Below are positions 7,926 to 16,651 of a DNA stretch of 25,312 nt, piece after piece. Numbering within the stretch: position 1 is the stretch's first letter; the number at the start of each line of letters is the position of its first letter. The notes beneath the pieces were generated by a model. That model was given only the letters and a program-made list of their open reading frames with translations, had not been told where the DNA came from and searched no databases. A program made the position numbers and the translations under genes. This DNA comes from Pseudomonadota bacterium (lineage in GTDB: Bacteria; Desulfobacterota; Desulfovibrionia; Desulfovibrionales; Desulfovibrionaceae): assembly GCA_023403845.1 (NCBI GenBank), contig JAEYDL010000003.1:1-25312 (forward strand). Reading direction: 5' to 3'.

Positions 7926-9296
7926 ATGATGCCGCATCTGAATACGGAACGCCTGAAAACCATCTGGCACATGACCTGGCCTCAGGGCATCATGCTGTTC
8001 TGCCAGTTCGTAATCGGCATTACCGACGTCTGGGCCGGTGGCCGGATCAGCCCGGAAGTCCAGGCTTCCATCGGTCTGATCACTCAGTGCCAGATGGTTT
8101 TCATGGCTCTGGCCATGGCTGCGGTAAGCGGCGCCGTGGCTGCCATCAGCCAGTCTCTGGGCGCGGGACAGGAACTGCGCGCCCGTCGGTATGTAGGACT
8201 GGTGCTTATCGCGGGCATCGGCATAGGCGCGTTTCTCGCCGCGCTGGCATCCCTGTGGCGGGAACCGTTTCTGCGGCTCATCCAGACTCCGGACGACATG
8301 CTCCCGCTGGCCCGGCTCTTTTTCACCGCCTACCTGTGGACTCTGCCCGCCCAGTACACGCTGACCATCGCCGCAGCCATATTCCGGGCCGCCAAGTCCG
8401 TTCTTCTCCCGCTCTATGTCACGCTGGGCGTCTGCGTTCTGAACTGTGCGGGAGATCTCGGTTTCGGACTCGGCTGGTGGGGCCTTCCCAACTACGGGGC
8501 GGCGGGCATCGCCTGGGCGACCTTCACGGCTACAGGCTTCGGCGCAGTGCTCATGCTCGTGCTGCTGGGCCGCGAACGGCTTTTCACCCGGGCCAGCTTT
8601 CCGGTCTGGCGCTGGATACGGGTCGGTTCCCCCTACCTGTTCAAGGTGGCCGGACCCGCCTTCGGCACCTCGTTCCTCTGGCAGAGCGGCTATCTCGTGC
8701 TGTTTGCGATTACGGCCTCCCTCCCCTTCAACAGCGTCAGCGCGCTGGCCGGCCTGGCCACCGGCTTTCGCGTGGAGGCCATCCTGTTTCTGCCGGCCGT
8801 GGCCTTCAACATGACCGCTTCCGTTCTGGTGGGCCATGCTCTGGGCGAAGGCAATCCCAGAGAGGCCAAACGGATCATTCTGACCATACTGGGCGTAGCC
8901 TGCGCAGGTATGAGCGTGGTGGGCATCCTTCTCTGGCCCTGGAGAATGGAACTGGCGGGCTTGCTCGCTCCCGACCCCACGGTTCAGTTTGAAACAGCCA
9001 AGTACCTGACCTTCAACATTCTCGCGGTCCCCTTTACCGTGGCCAGCGTCGTGCTGGCTGGTTCGCTTAATGGCGCGGGGGCGACGGTCTACCCCATGCT
9101 CAGTTTCAGCATCGCCACATGGTGCGTTCGTCTGCCCGTGGCCTGGCTGCTCGGGCACATCGTGTGGCAGGATGCCTCCGGCGTCTACGCCGCCCTACTC
9201 ATATCCCAAATCGTCATGTCCACAAGTCTGCTCTGGGTGGTACTGCGCTGCGACTGGGCGCGCTTCGCCATGTCGGCCAGACCTTCCCATCACTGA
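7926..9296 (+). CDS. MATE-family multidrug/cation-coupled exporter
   Basis: A 456-residue inner-membrane transporter with about 12 hydrophobic helices in two halves. Half one shows the family pattern AISQSLGAGQELRARRYVG. Half two has its counterpart SVLVGHALGEGNPREAKR, preceded by a conserved helix with P in FLPAVAFNMTA. MATE proteins export drugs or metabolites using Na+ or H+ gradients; substrate cannot be read from sequence. The start at 7926 is supported by CAAGGAA 7-8 bases upstream and by a typical short cytoplasmic lead before helix 1. Upstream in-frame sequence overlaps trmL in another frame and is rejected. The following DUF2156 gene starts 28 bases after the stop on the same strand, so co-transcription is likely. 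Confidence 0.94.
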   Translation: MMPHLNTERLKTIWHMTWPQGIMLFCQFVIGITDVWAGGRISPEVQASIGLITQCQMVFMALAMAAVSGAVAAISQSLGAGQELRARRYVGLVLIAGIGIGAFLAALASLWREPFLRLIQTPDDMLPLARLFFTAYLWTLPAQYTLTIAAAIFRAAKSVLLPLYVTLGVCVLNCAGDLGFGLGWWGLPNYGAAGIAWATFTATGFGAVLMLVLLGRERLFTRASFPVWRWIRVGSPYLFKVAGPAFGTSFLWQSGYLVLFAITASLPFNSVSALAGLATGFRVEAILFLPAVAFNMTASVLVGHALGEGNPREAKRIILTILGVACAGMSVVGILLWPWRMELAGLLAPDPTVQFETAKYLTFNILAVPFTVASVVLAGSLNGAGATVYPMLSFSIATWCVRLPVAWLLGHIVWQDASGVYAALLISQIVMSTSLLWVVLRCDWARFAMSARPSHH

Positions 9297-9324
9297 TGTC
9301 ATCAAGGAATCAAAGGAATCTGCC

Positions 9325-10215
9325 ATGCTGAATACCGAATACAGCCCAATTGATCTCAAGGATGCCTCCATCTATGCTCCGTATTTAGAAAAAACGCCGG
9401 AGCGCGTTGCTGACTACACTTTCACCAACCTGTGGGGATGGGGAGAGCACTACGGCCTTGAATGGAAACTCGCGCACAACCTGTGCTGGATTCGCCAGAG
9501 ATTCCGCCATGACCGGACGGCTCCCCGCCTCTGGGCCCCCGTAGGCGACTGGGAGAACGCGGACTGGGAGTCCATGACCGAACTGGTCCCCGGAACCGTC
9601 ATGTTGCGCGTGCCCGAGCGGCTCTGCACCCTGCTTGAAGAACGTCTGCCCGGCCGGATCGCCATCGAAGAAACACGGGGACAGTGGGAATACCTGTACA
9701 CGCGGCAATCTCTCGCCACGCTCGCGGGCAACAAGCTGCACAAGAAAAAGAATCATGTGAACGCCTTCATGAAACAGTACGGCGAAACCTACATCACGCT
9801 GGAAGGCAAGGACATGCCGCAGGTTCTCGCTCTCCAGCACGACTGGTGCAAATGGCGCGAGTGCGAGCAGTCCGCGGCCCTTCTTGCGGAAAGCGACGTA
9901 GTCTGTTCCATACTCCGGCAATGGGATCAGCTGCCCGGCCTCATCGGCGGCGCTCTGCTGGTGGAAGGCCAGATGGTGGCCTTCACCGTAGGAGAAAGAC
10001 TGGATGAAAAAACGCTGGTCGTGCACTTTGAAAAGGGACGCCCCGAGTTCCGCGGCGTCTATCAGGCCATCAATTTCTGCTTCGCCAAGTATGCAGGAGA
10101 GGGTTTCGAACTCATCAATCGCGAACAGGATGCCGATGAGGACGGGCTGAGACAGGCCAAGGAAAGCTACTATCCTGTGGCTTTTCTGAAAAAGAATACC
10201 GTCCGCTTTCTGTAG
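9325..10215 (+). CDS. DUF2156 / phosphatidylglycerol lysyltransferase C-terminal-like protein
   Basis: A 296-residue soluble protein of the DUF2156 (LPG_synthase_C) family, with a tandem GNAT-like fold. It shows the family landmarks: LWGWGEHYGLEWK near the N-terminus, LAGNKLHKKKNHVNAF centrally, and FRGVYQAINFCFAKY with INREQDADEDGLRQAKESYYP at the C-terminus. In MprF this domain transfers aminoacyl groups from tRNA to phosphatidylglycerol. This stand-alone form has no membrane flippase part and its acceptor is unknown. AAAGGA precedes the ATG by 7 bases. It probably shares a transcript with the MATE gene. A firm terminator follows. Confidence 0.9.
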   Translation: MLNTEYSPIDLKDASIYAPYLEKTPERVADYTFTNLWGWGEHYGLEWKLAHNLCWIRQRFRHDRTAPRLWAPVGDWENADWESMTELVPGTVMLRVPERLCTLLEERLPGRIAIEETRGQWEYLYTRQSLATLAGNKLHKKKNHVNAFMKQYGETYITLEGKDMPQVLALQHDWCKWRECEQSAALLAESDVVCSILRQWDQLPGLIGGALLVEGQMVAFTVGERLDEKTLVVHFEKGRPEFRGVYQAINFCFAKYAGEGFELINREQDADEDGLRQAKESYYPVAFLKKNTVRFL

Positions 10216-10300
10216 GAACGACCGAGCGCTCCGAAGGGTGAATGCATTGCGCGGACACCTGTCTCAATCGTTCCATTTGACGGGACATGCTCAATTCCTG

Positions 10301-10333
10301 AAAAAAGGCTCCGGTCAATCGACCGGAGCCTTT
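10301..10333. terminator. Bidirectional terminator between DUF2156 gene and prmA
   Basis: A 13-bp perfect stem (10304-10316 with 10321-10333) around AATC. On the minus strand it ends in a run of six T residues, an intrinsic terminator for prmA. On the plus strand the T-run is only three bases. Confidence 0.88.
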
Positions 10334-10364
10334 CCATACATTATAGCCAGGGAGGAAAAGAGAT

Positions 10365-11216
10365 CTATTCTCCCCAGACAAGGGCTACCCAATCTCCTGA
10401 CTGCATGCGCCGGGCCTTGCCGAGAACGGCGTAGGCGTCTTCCACGGCGTCGGCCTGAACATCGAGCAAACCGGAAAGAACGAGGCAGCCACCCGGTTTC
10501 ATGCATTCCATTATCTGGGGCGCGAGTTCCCTGAGCGGTCCGGCCAGAATGTTGGCGACGACCAGGTCAAAACGCTCCCCGGCTCCGGCCTCTGCGCTGC
10601 CCGGCACGATGCGGAAGGCATCGGCCACCTTGTTGATGCCCACGTTCTCCAGCGCGTTGTCCACGGCCACAGGATCAATATCCGACCCAAGCCCCGTCAT
10701 GCCGCCGAAGCAGCAGGCGATGCCGAGGATTCCCGTCCCCGTCCCCACATCGAAAAACCGCATTCCAGGCTTCAGCCTTCCGGATTCGGTCAGCTGCGTG
10801 ATTGCGTCGAGACACAGCACCGTCGTATTGTGGTGTCCGGTCCCGAAAGCGGATTTAGGCTCGATCACAATGGGCTTTCTGCCCTCCAGAGGCGTGGTGT
10901 CAAGCAGCCATGGAGGCAGAACAACGAACGCTCCCGCCTTTACCGGCGTGAAGAATTCCCTCCAGGCAACAGTCCAGTCCTGTCGGGGAACACGGGTCTG
11001 CTCCAGACGCAGTCCGGGCACCCATGCGTGCAGCGCGCCGACAAGCCGTTCCTGAACAATGGCGTTGTCGCAGTGCACACGAAACAGCGTTTCCCCCGTG
11101 GGCAGACTTTCCTCTTCCCATCCATACGAAATGTTGCGTACGAGCAACCCGGCGACGACATCGTATTCATCGTCTTCCACAATAATTTCCAGACGTACCA
11201 GATCGGTTTCGGCCAT
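10365..11216 (-). CDS. prmA: Ribosomal protein L11 methyltransferase
   Basis: A 283-residue S-adenosylmethionine-dependent methyltransferase that modifies ribosomal protein L11 lysines and N-terminus. The substrate-binding region leads to WREFFTP (85-91) and the PrmA signature EPKSAFGTGHHNTT (119-132). The cofactor site is DVGTGTG (156-162) with acidic residues in SDIDP (178-182). The catalytic NILAGPL motif (222-228) stands in the usual place. AGGAG lies 8 bases before the ATG. It follows the GlnQ-type gene on the same strand after 113 bases, so the two may be co-transcribed. Confidence 0.96.
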   Translation of the reverse strand: MAETDLVRLEIIVEDDEYDVVAGLLVRNISYGWEEESLPTGETLFRVHCDNAIVQERLVGALHAWVPGLRLEQTRVPRQDWTVAWREFFTPVKAGAFVVLPPWLLDTTPLEGRKPIVIEPKSAFGTGHHNTTVLCLDAITQLTESGRLKPGMRFFDVGTGTGILGIACCFGGMTGLGSDIDPVAVDNALENVGINKVADAFRIVPGSAEAGAGERFDLVVANILAGPLRELAPQIMECMKPGGCLVLSGLLDVQADAVEDAYAVLGKARRMQSGDWVALVWGE

Positions 11217-11329
11217 CAGACAAACTCCTGCCGGGCTTCCGGCCCGAAAACGGGACCCGGCCTTGCGACATGCCGTTCCCGAAAAGGCGCTCCAACGCGC
11301 TTATTTATCTATAAACAGCGTGGAATCAT

Positions 11330-12058
11330 TTATAATATTTCACGCAAAAACGCTTTGGTCCGCTCATGCTGGGGATTACTGAAAAAGCGGGACGGCGGTC
11401 CCTCCTCAAGAATCGTCCCATGATCCATGAAGATCACCCGATCCGCCACTTCACGCGCAAACCCCATCTCATGGGTCACGCACAGCATGGTCATACCTTC
11501 GCTGGCCAGATCCTTCATGCAATTCAGCACCTCGTTGATCATCTCGGGGTCCAGCGCGGATGTCGGTTCGTCAAAAAGCATGGCGCGAGGCTGCATGGCC
11601 AGAGCACGGGCAATGGCCACGCGCTGCTGCTGTCCGCCGGAAATCTCGCCGGGACGCTTGGCCGCCTGACGGGCGATGCCGACCCGGGCAAGCAGGCTCA
11701 TGGCCAGCTCCGTGGCTTCGGCGCGGCTCATGCCCCGCACCTTGATGGGAGCGAGAGTCACATTATCAAGGACCGTCAGATGCGGATACAGGTTGAACTG
11801 CTGAAACACCATACCCACTTCGGTACGAAGCTCGTTCACATCCACGTCCGGGGCGAAAATGCTTTTGCCTTCAAACAGGATATCCCCCTTCTGAATGGGT
11901 TCAAGCCGGTTCAGGCAACGGATGAGCGAACTCTTTCCCGAGCCTGAAGGGCCGCAGATGACCAGCACTTCGCCCTTTTCCACCTGCTCGGAGATGCCCT
12001 TAAGGACATGAAATTCGCCATACCATTTATGTACGTCGCGTATTTCAATCAACGCCAT
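11330..12058 (-). CDS. Polar amino acid ABC transporter ATP-binding protein (GlnQ/HisP type)
   Basis: A 242-residue ABC ATPase of the PAAT subfamily. Walker A GPSGSGKSS (36-44), Q-loop FQQFNLYPHLTV, signature SGGQQQR (140-146), Walker B MLFDE with PTSALDPE, and the switch histidine H196 are all intact. It powers import of an amino acid such as glutamine through a membrane permease. No permease or binding-protein gene lies nearby within the window, so it is an orphan here and its partners are encoded elsewhere. AGGAAGG precedes the ATG. It is divergent from the malic enzyme gene. Confidence 0.94.
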   Translation of the reverse strand: MALIEIRDVHKWYGEFHVLKGISEQVEKGEVLVICGPSGSGKSSLIRCLNRLEPIQKGDILFEGKSIFAPDVDVNELRTEVGMVFQQFNLYPHLTVLDNVTLAPIKVRGMSRAEATELAMSLLARVGIARQAAKRPGEISGGQQQRVAIARALAMQPRAMLFDEPTSALDPEMINEVLNCMKDLASEGMTMLCVTHEMGFAREVADRVIFMDHGTILEEGPPSRFFSNPQHERTKAFLREIL

Positions 12059-12306
12059 GCATTACCTTCCTGATGGGGGGAGTTTCGGCGGACCCCGCCG
12101 CACGACCATGCCGGAGCGAAAGCCTCCGGACGAATTCGCGCCGGCCGAGACCAACGTCGTCAAGGTTTCTGATCGTACAGGAACCAATTCTTGGCAGAAT
12201 AACAGGATATGCGCCGACAGGGAAGCCGCTTGTCCCCCCATTTCCCTTGTGCTATCCGTTGCAAAGACAATGCTTATTCATTCAAAGCCACCGCGGAGGT
12301 GCGTTT

Positions 12307-13614
12307 ATGGCCATGTTTACGACCGAAGAGGCGCTCGCCTATCATGAATATCCCCGGCAGGGCAAACTGGAAGTCCTGCCTACCAAACCCTGTTTCACTC
12401 AGAAGGATCTTTCCCTTGCCTACTCTCCTGGTGTAGCGGAAGCCTGCCGGGCCATTGCCGCCGATCCATCCCTGGCCAGCCGCTATACGGGACGCGGCAA
12501 TCTCGTCGCCGTCGTCTCCAACGGCACGGCCGTACTCGGACTGGGCAATATCGGCCCTCTCGGCGGCAAACCGGTCATGGAAGGCAAAAGCGTCCTCTTC
12601 AAGGCCTTCGCCGACGTCAACGCCTATGACATTGAGCTGAACCTCTCCGATCCGGACAAGATCATCGAAGTGGTCAAAGCCCTCGAACCCACATTCGGCG
12701 GCATCAATCTCGAAGACATCAAGGCCCCCGAGTGCTTCTACATCGAAGACGTGCTCAAACGGGAAATGAACATTCCCGTCTTCCATGACGACCAGCACGG
12801 CACAGCCATCATTTCCGGCGCTGGCCTGCTCAATGCGCTTGAACTGACCGGTCGCCGGGCCGAAGACTTCATCGTGGTCGTGTCCGGCGCGGGAGCCGCC
12901 GGCATCGCCTGCGCCCGCTTCTACGTCGCCCTCGGCGTGGACCCCTCCAATATCCGCATGTTCGACTCCAAGGGCATTCTGCACAAGGGCCGTACTGATC
13001 TGAACAAATACAAGGCCGAATTCGCATCGGACAGGGAAATGAGCATGGCCGAAGCGCTGAAGGGCGCCCATCTGTTTCTCGGTCTGTCCGGCAAGGACAC
13101 GGTCAGCGCCGACATGATCAAGGGCATGGCCGAACACCCGGTTATCTTTGCCTGCGCAAATCCTGATCCCGAAATCGCCTATCCAGTGGCCAAGGCAGCG
13201 CGTCCCGACTGCATCATGGGAACAGGACGCACAGATTTTCCCAATCAGATCAACAATCTTTCCGGATTCCCCTATATTTTCCGGGGAGCCCTCGACGTTC
13301 AGGCCACGGAAATCAATGAAGCCATGAAAATCGCCGCGGCGAAAGCCCTCGCCGCGCTGGCCAAGGAACCCGTTCCCGCCGAAGTTTCCGCCGCCTATGA
13401 CGGCCAGACCTTCTCCTTCGGGCAGGACTACGTCATCCCCAAACCATTTGATCCCCGTCTGATCGAATGGCTGACCCCCGCAGTGGCTCAGGCGGCCATG
13501 GACACAGGCGTGGCCCGCGCGCCCATCGCCGACATGGCGGCCTATCGCAGCGCCTTGCGCGAACGGATCGCGAAGGCGCAGGCCCGCACGGCCCAGCTTA
13601 TCGCCACGCTCTAG
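12307..13614 (+). CDS. Malic enzyme (MaeB-type N-terminal catalytic form, no phosphotransacetylase domain)
   Basis: A 435-residue malate dehydrogenase (oxaloacetate-decarboxylating) making pyruvate, CO2 and NAD(P)H. Landmarks are TQKDLSLAYSPGVAEAC (31-47), GKPVMEGKSVLFK (87-99, catalytic lysine), HDDQHGTA (160-167) and the dinucleotide loop GAGAAG (194-199). The length fits the short bacterial form; the C-terminal phosphotransacetylase-like domain of E. coli MaeB is absent. The start at 12307 is fixed by GGAGGT six bases upstream. An in-frame extension to 12073 carries no family sequence. Coenzyme preference cannot be read. It is a single-gene unit closed by a hairpin shared with the convergent LysE-family gene. 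Confidence 0.95.
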   Translation: MAMFTTEEALAYHEYPRQGKLEVLPTKPCFTQKDLSLAYSPGVAEACRAIAADPSLASRYTGRGNLVAVVSNGTAVLGLGNIGPLGGKPVMEGKSVLFKAFADVNAYDIELNLSDPDKIIEVVKALEPTFGGINLEDIKAPECFYIEDVLKREMNIPVFHDDQHGTAIISGAGLLNALELTGRRAEDFIVVVSGAGAAGIACARFYVALGVDPSNIRMFDSKGILHKGRTDLNKYKAEFASDREMSMAEALKGAHLFLGLSGKDTVSADMIKGMAEHPVIFACANPDPEIAYPVAKAARPDCIMGTGRTDFPNQINNLSGFPYIFRGALDVQATEINEAMKIAAAKALAALAKEPVPAEVSAAYDGQTFSFGQDYVIPKPFDPRLIEWLTPAVAQAAMDTGVARAPIADMAAYRSALRERIAKAQARTAQLIATL

Positions 13615-13632
13615 AACATACGAAGTCCGCGC

Positions 13633-13658
13633 AGCAGGCCGGGTACACCCGGCCTGCT
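13633..13658. terminator. Terminator hairpin between malic enzyme and LysE-family genes
   Basis: AGCAGGCCGGGT (13633-13644) pairs with ACCCGGCCTGCT (13647-13658). The stem is strong but only a short T stretch follows on the plus strand. Confidence 0.7.
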
Positions 13659-13718
13659 CCATTTCTGGCAAGTAAGCGTCGAAAGACGATCCCTAGACAG
13701 TCGGGGGACGACTCATCT

Positions 13719-14351
13719 CTATTGCAGCCAGATGGACAGCAGAAGTCTTCCCCCAAGCAGCAGCATGAGCACGCCGAAAAAACGGTCGATCAGGACACCG
13801 TGCAAAAGCACCCGCGCTTGCAGGCCCGGCTGGGTAAACAGCAGAGTCACCGCGGCAAACCAGAGAAACTGCAGCGCCATGATCCAGCTTCCATAGACGA
13901 GAAGAACGCCGAGCGGCATGGAGTCCGAAAGAACCAGCGTAAACAGGGCCAGAAAATAGACCGGGGCTTTCGGGTTCAGAACATTGCAGAGAAATCCCTG
14001 CCAGAGCAGCCTCCACGCAGAAGCCTCCGGCAGAACTTCAGCCTCGCTTCCTCCAGAGAAAGAGCGGGCCCGCAGACCGCCGATCCCGAGCCATATCAGG
14101 TAAAGCCCGCCGAAACATTTGACGAGATCGAGAATATTCGGCGAATGCGCAAGCAGTGTAGCCAGCCCGGCTATGGAGTAGGCAAGATGCACAGAAAGAC
14201 CGACGGCAATGCCCAGGCTGGTCAACAGACCTGCCCGACGTCCCCGACGCAGGGACTGGCGCGTCACCATCAGGAAATCGGGTCCCGGGGACATGGCCCC
14301 CAGCAGATGAACCAGACTGATCGTCCAGAAACCGCTCCAGAAATCCACCAT
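13719..14351 (-). CDS. LysE/RhtB-family amino acid exporter
   Basis: A 210-residue inner-membrane exporter of the LysE/RhtB superfamily, about six helices. The N-terminal signature is intact: GAMSPGPDFLMVTRQSLRRGRRAG with the family GPDF motif, then GIAVG in helix two. NPKAPVYFLALF in the middle is also typical. Members export amino acids or their analogues. The start at 14351 gives the family length and N-terminus; a longer frame from 14423 adds 24 unrelated residues without a ribosome site. A GAGG lies close to the chosen start. It is convergent with malic enzyme. Confidence 0.92.
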   Translation of the reverse strand: MVDFWSGFWTISLVHLLGAMSPGPDFLMVTRQSLRRGRRAGLLTSLGIAVGLSVHLAYSIAGLATLLAHSPNILDLVKCFGGLYLIWLGIGGLRARSFSGGSEAEVLPEASAWRLLWQGFLCNVLNPKAPVYFLALFTLVLSDSMPLGVLLVYGSWIMALQFLWFAAVTLLFTQPGLQARVLLHGVLIDRFFGVLMLLLGGRLLLSIWLQ

Positions 14352-14443
14352 ACGCCTCGTCGCCCCAAAAACTCTGAAAATCTCCCCTGCCTGTCCCTCT
14401 GGGACTGAGCACGGCGGCACCATATGGTACCAGAGGAAAGAAA

Positions 14444-14474
14444 CAAAAAAAGGGCATTCTCGAAAGAATACCCT
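14444..14474 (-). terminator. Terminator of the tRNA cluster (UUCG loop)
   Basis: On the minus strand AGGGTATTCT, loop TTCG, AGAATGCCCT (one T-G pair), followed by seven T residues. It lies just past the last tRNA-Asp. Confidence 0.93.
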
Positions 14475-14480
14475 GAAAAA

Positions 14481-14557
<77 letters not shown>

Positions 14558-14649
14558 GCACGGGATGGTCCGAATCTCTTCGGAATCCCCGGACAGTACC
14601 TGACGGCCTGTCCAGATATGTTGACGGGATATCCCGTATTGCCTGCAAA

Positions 14650-14726
<77 letters not shown>

Positions 14727-14734
14727 GCATTTGA

Positions 14735-14810
14735 TGGTGGACAGTACAGGACTTGAACCTGTGACCCCCGCCGTGTGAAGGCGATGCTCTACCAACTGAG
14801 CTAACTGTCC
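14735..14810 (-). tRNA. tRNA-Val (anticodon CAC)
   Basis: 76 nt with CCA encoded. Acceptor GGACAGT/ACTGTCC, discriminator A, D arm GCTC-GAGC, anticodon arm TCGCC-TTCACAC-GGCGG giving CAC, T arm ACAGG-TTCAAGT-CCTGT. First gene of the cluster, eight bases before the proximal tRNA-Asp. Confidence 0.96.
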
Positions 14811-15270
14811 GTGCAGGAGTCGTATTTACCCAGCCAGTTCCAATCTGTCAAGAACAAATCCGGCTCCGTTCAAAAAAAATTTACCGCCGAAAATATCTAA
14901 AGAAGGTTCTTCTCCTGCATGGTTCCTGAATCCGTTGTCCGGATGCGTTCGCATGGATACACCAGTATGGGCACAAGTCAGGGAGACAGCGCGGAACGTC
15001 GATTCCCTTTCCCCGGCATCGGAGGGCCTTCTGTCGGACGAGTCCGGAGACTTTACTTCCGCCTTCGGAGCATTATGATCTGAAATGACATCTTTTCGAC
15101 GGACGCCGGAGAAAAGCAGGCGATCGGGGTTCTTCCCTTTTCCGGCTTCCGCACATGCGACGGCCTTCCGGATACGGGGCGCGCGCCGGCGGACGCGCCC
15201 TCCAAAGATTGCGTTTTCATCGGAACACCGGTATCTTCCTTGAACTGTTTCAGCTTTGGAGGCTGGTTTT
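14811..15270. other. Intergenic region between tRNA cluster and ctpA
   Basis: 460 bases. The left end carries the tRNA promoter. The remainder (about 14890-15257) holds no gene I can support; open frames there are GC-driven. A ribosome site for ctpA (GGAGG, 15258-15262) closes it. No clear ctpA promoter is visible. Confidence 0.55.
14823..14851 (-). promoter_or_regulatory. tRNA cluster promoter
   Basis: Minus-strand TTGACA (14846-14851), 17-bp spacer, -10 TAAATA (14823-14828), ending 12 bases before the tRNA-Val 5' end. An A/T-rich tract (14872-14884) lies upstream. Confidence 0.88.
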
Positions 15271-16578
15271 ATGCAAAAGATTTCCCGGGCGTTCGCCCTT
15301 TTTTTCGTATCCATTCTGACTGCCGGGCTGCTGACCGGCAGCGCTCTTGCCGCCGGAGAAAGCAGCAGATTCGACGCTCTCAAGCGTTTCAGTCAGGTGC
15401 TTGACATCGTAGAGCGTTATTACGTCAAGGAAACGCCACGCAAGGATCTGGTGGACGGCGCGCTCAAGGGCATGCTGCAGGAACTCGATCCGCATTCCAC
15501 TCTGATGTCCAGGGAAGAATTCAAGGAGATGCAGGAATCCACCTCCGGAGAATTCTTCGGTATCGGCGTGGAAATCACACGGGAAAACAACCAGCTTACC
15601 GTCGTCACCCCCATTGAGGATACGCCCGCGTACAAGGCGGGCATGAAGGCGGGAGACATCATTCTTACCGTGGCAGGGCATCCCACCATGGACATGACGC
15701 TGCAGGAAGCCGTTTCCCATATTCGCGGCCCCAAGGGGAGTACCGTGGAGCTGACGATTCTGCATCGTGACTCCAAGGATCCTGTGGTCATCAACGTCAA
15801 GCGCGATACCATTCCGCTTATCAGCGTCAAATCCCGCGAGCTTGAACCCGGCTATTACTGGGTGCGCATCACCCGCTTCAGCGAGCGGACCACCGAAGAA
15901 CTCCTCGACGCCCTCAAGGAAGCCTCCGGCAAGGGACCGATCAGGGGCATCGTGCTGGACCTGCGCAACAACCCCGGCGGCCTGCTGGATCAGGCCGTCA
16001 ACGTCTCCGACGTATTCATGAGCAAGGGCACCATCGTCTCCATGCGCGGACGCCAGAACGACACCGCCCGTGAGTTTACGGCCAAGCCTCAGAATACGGA
16101 TATCACCGCGCCTCTGGTCGTGCTGGTCAACGCCGGCTCCGCTTCTGCCTCCGAAATCGTCGCCGGAGCGCTGGGAGATCAGAAGCGTGCCCTGCTCATC
16201 GGCGAAAGAACGTTCGGCAAGGGCTCCGTTCAGAACGTCATTCCCCTTTCCGACGGTTCGGGACTCAAGCTGACGGTGGCCCTGTACTACACGCCTTCGG
16301 GACGTTCCATTCAGGCCGAAGGCATCCAGCCCGATCTGGAAATTCCCTTTGAGATGCCTGCCGAACAGCCGAACAACCAGTTGCGCATGCTGCGGGAAAA
16401 GGATCTGAGCAGACATCTGGAAAAGGGCGTCTCAGGCAAGAAGGACCAAAAAACCGCTGAAGCCGTCGAACCCGGCAGACCACTGCCCGAGGCCCAGGAA
16501 TTTCTGGACCGCGACAACCAGCTGCGCATGGGTCTCCAGTTTGTAAAGACGCTGCCGAAACTCCGCGATATCCGCTGA
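15271..16578 (+). CDS. ctpA: C-terminal processing serine protease, S41 family
   Basis: A 435-residue secreted or periplasmic protease. A signal peptide (residues 1-28, ending SALAA) precedes the CtpA N-terminal helix region, a PDZ domain (about 88-175) that recognises C-terminal tails, and the S41 catalytic core. The Ser-Lys dyad is visible as S292 in NAGSASASE and K317 in FGKGSVQ; their spacing of 25 matches plant CtpA. The start at 15271 rather than 15256 is chosen because GGAGG (15258-15262) lies 8 bases before it. CtpA homologues trim envelope proteins and cell-wall hydrolases. The polysaccharide-deacetylase-like gene follows after 73 bases. Confidence 0.95.
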   Translation: MQKISRAFALFFVSILTAGLLTGSALAAGESSRFDALKRFSQVLDIVERYYVKETPRKDLVDGALKGMLQELDPHSTLMSREEFKEMQESTSGEFFGIGVEITRENNQLTVVTPIEDTPAYKAGMKAGDIILTVAGHPTMDMTLQEAVSHIRGPKGSTVELTILHRDSKDPVVINVKRDTIPLISVKSRELEPGYYWVRITRFSERTTEELLDALKEASGKGPIRGIVLDLRNNPGGLLDQAVNVSDVFMSKGTIVSMRGRQNDTAREFTAKPQNTDITAPLVVLVNAGSASASEIVAGALGDQKRALLIGERTFGKGSVQNVIPLSDGSGLKLTVALYYTPSGRSIQAEGIQPDLEIPFEMPAEQPNNQLRMLREKDLSRHLEKGVSGKKDQKTAEAVEPGRPLPEAQEFLDRDNQLRMGLQFVKTLPKLRDIR

Positions 16579-16592
16579 ACATCGACTTGTGC

Positions 16593-16614
16593 CGGGCGGG
16601 GCTTTCCCCGCCCG
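16593..16614 (+). other. GC hairpin between ctpA and the deacetylase-like gene
   Basis: CGGGCGGGG (16593-16601), loop CTTT, CCCCGCCCG (16606-16614). There is no T-run after it, so it is more likely a partial terminator or an mRNA stabiliser inside the operon than a full stop. Confidence 0.5.
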
Positions 16615-16651
16615 CCGTGTACCGGGACGCAGACCCGGATAATGGACCGCT

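Noticed and set aside
7701..9158. Long minus-strand open frame opposite the MATE gene
   Set aside because: Gln/Gly/His/Arg-rich antisense shadow of a well-supported transporter.
11217..11329. Hairpin-rich spacer upstream of prmA as a riboswitch
   Set aside because: Only a small GC hairpin near 11237-11260 is visible; it matches no riboswitch fold I know.
14826..15383. Minus-strand frame between the tRNA promoter and ctpA
   Set aside because: It covers the tRNA promoter and the start of ctpA and shows no protein family features.
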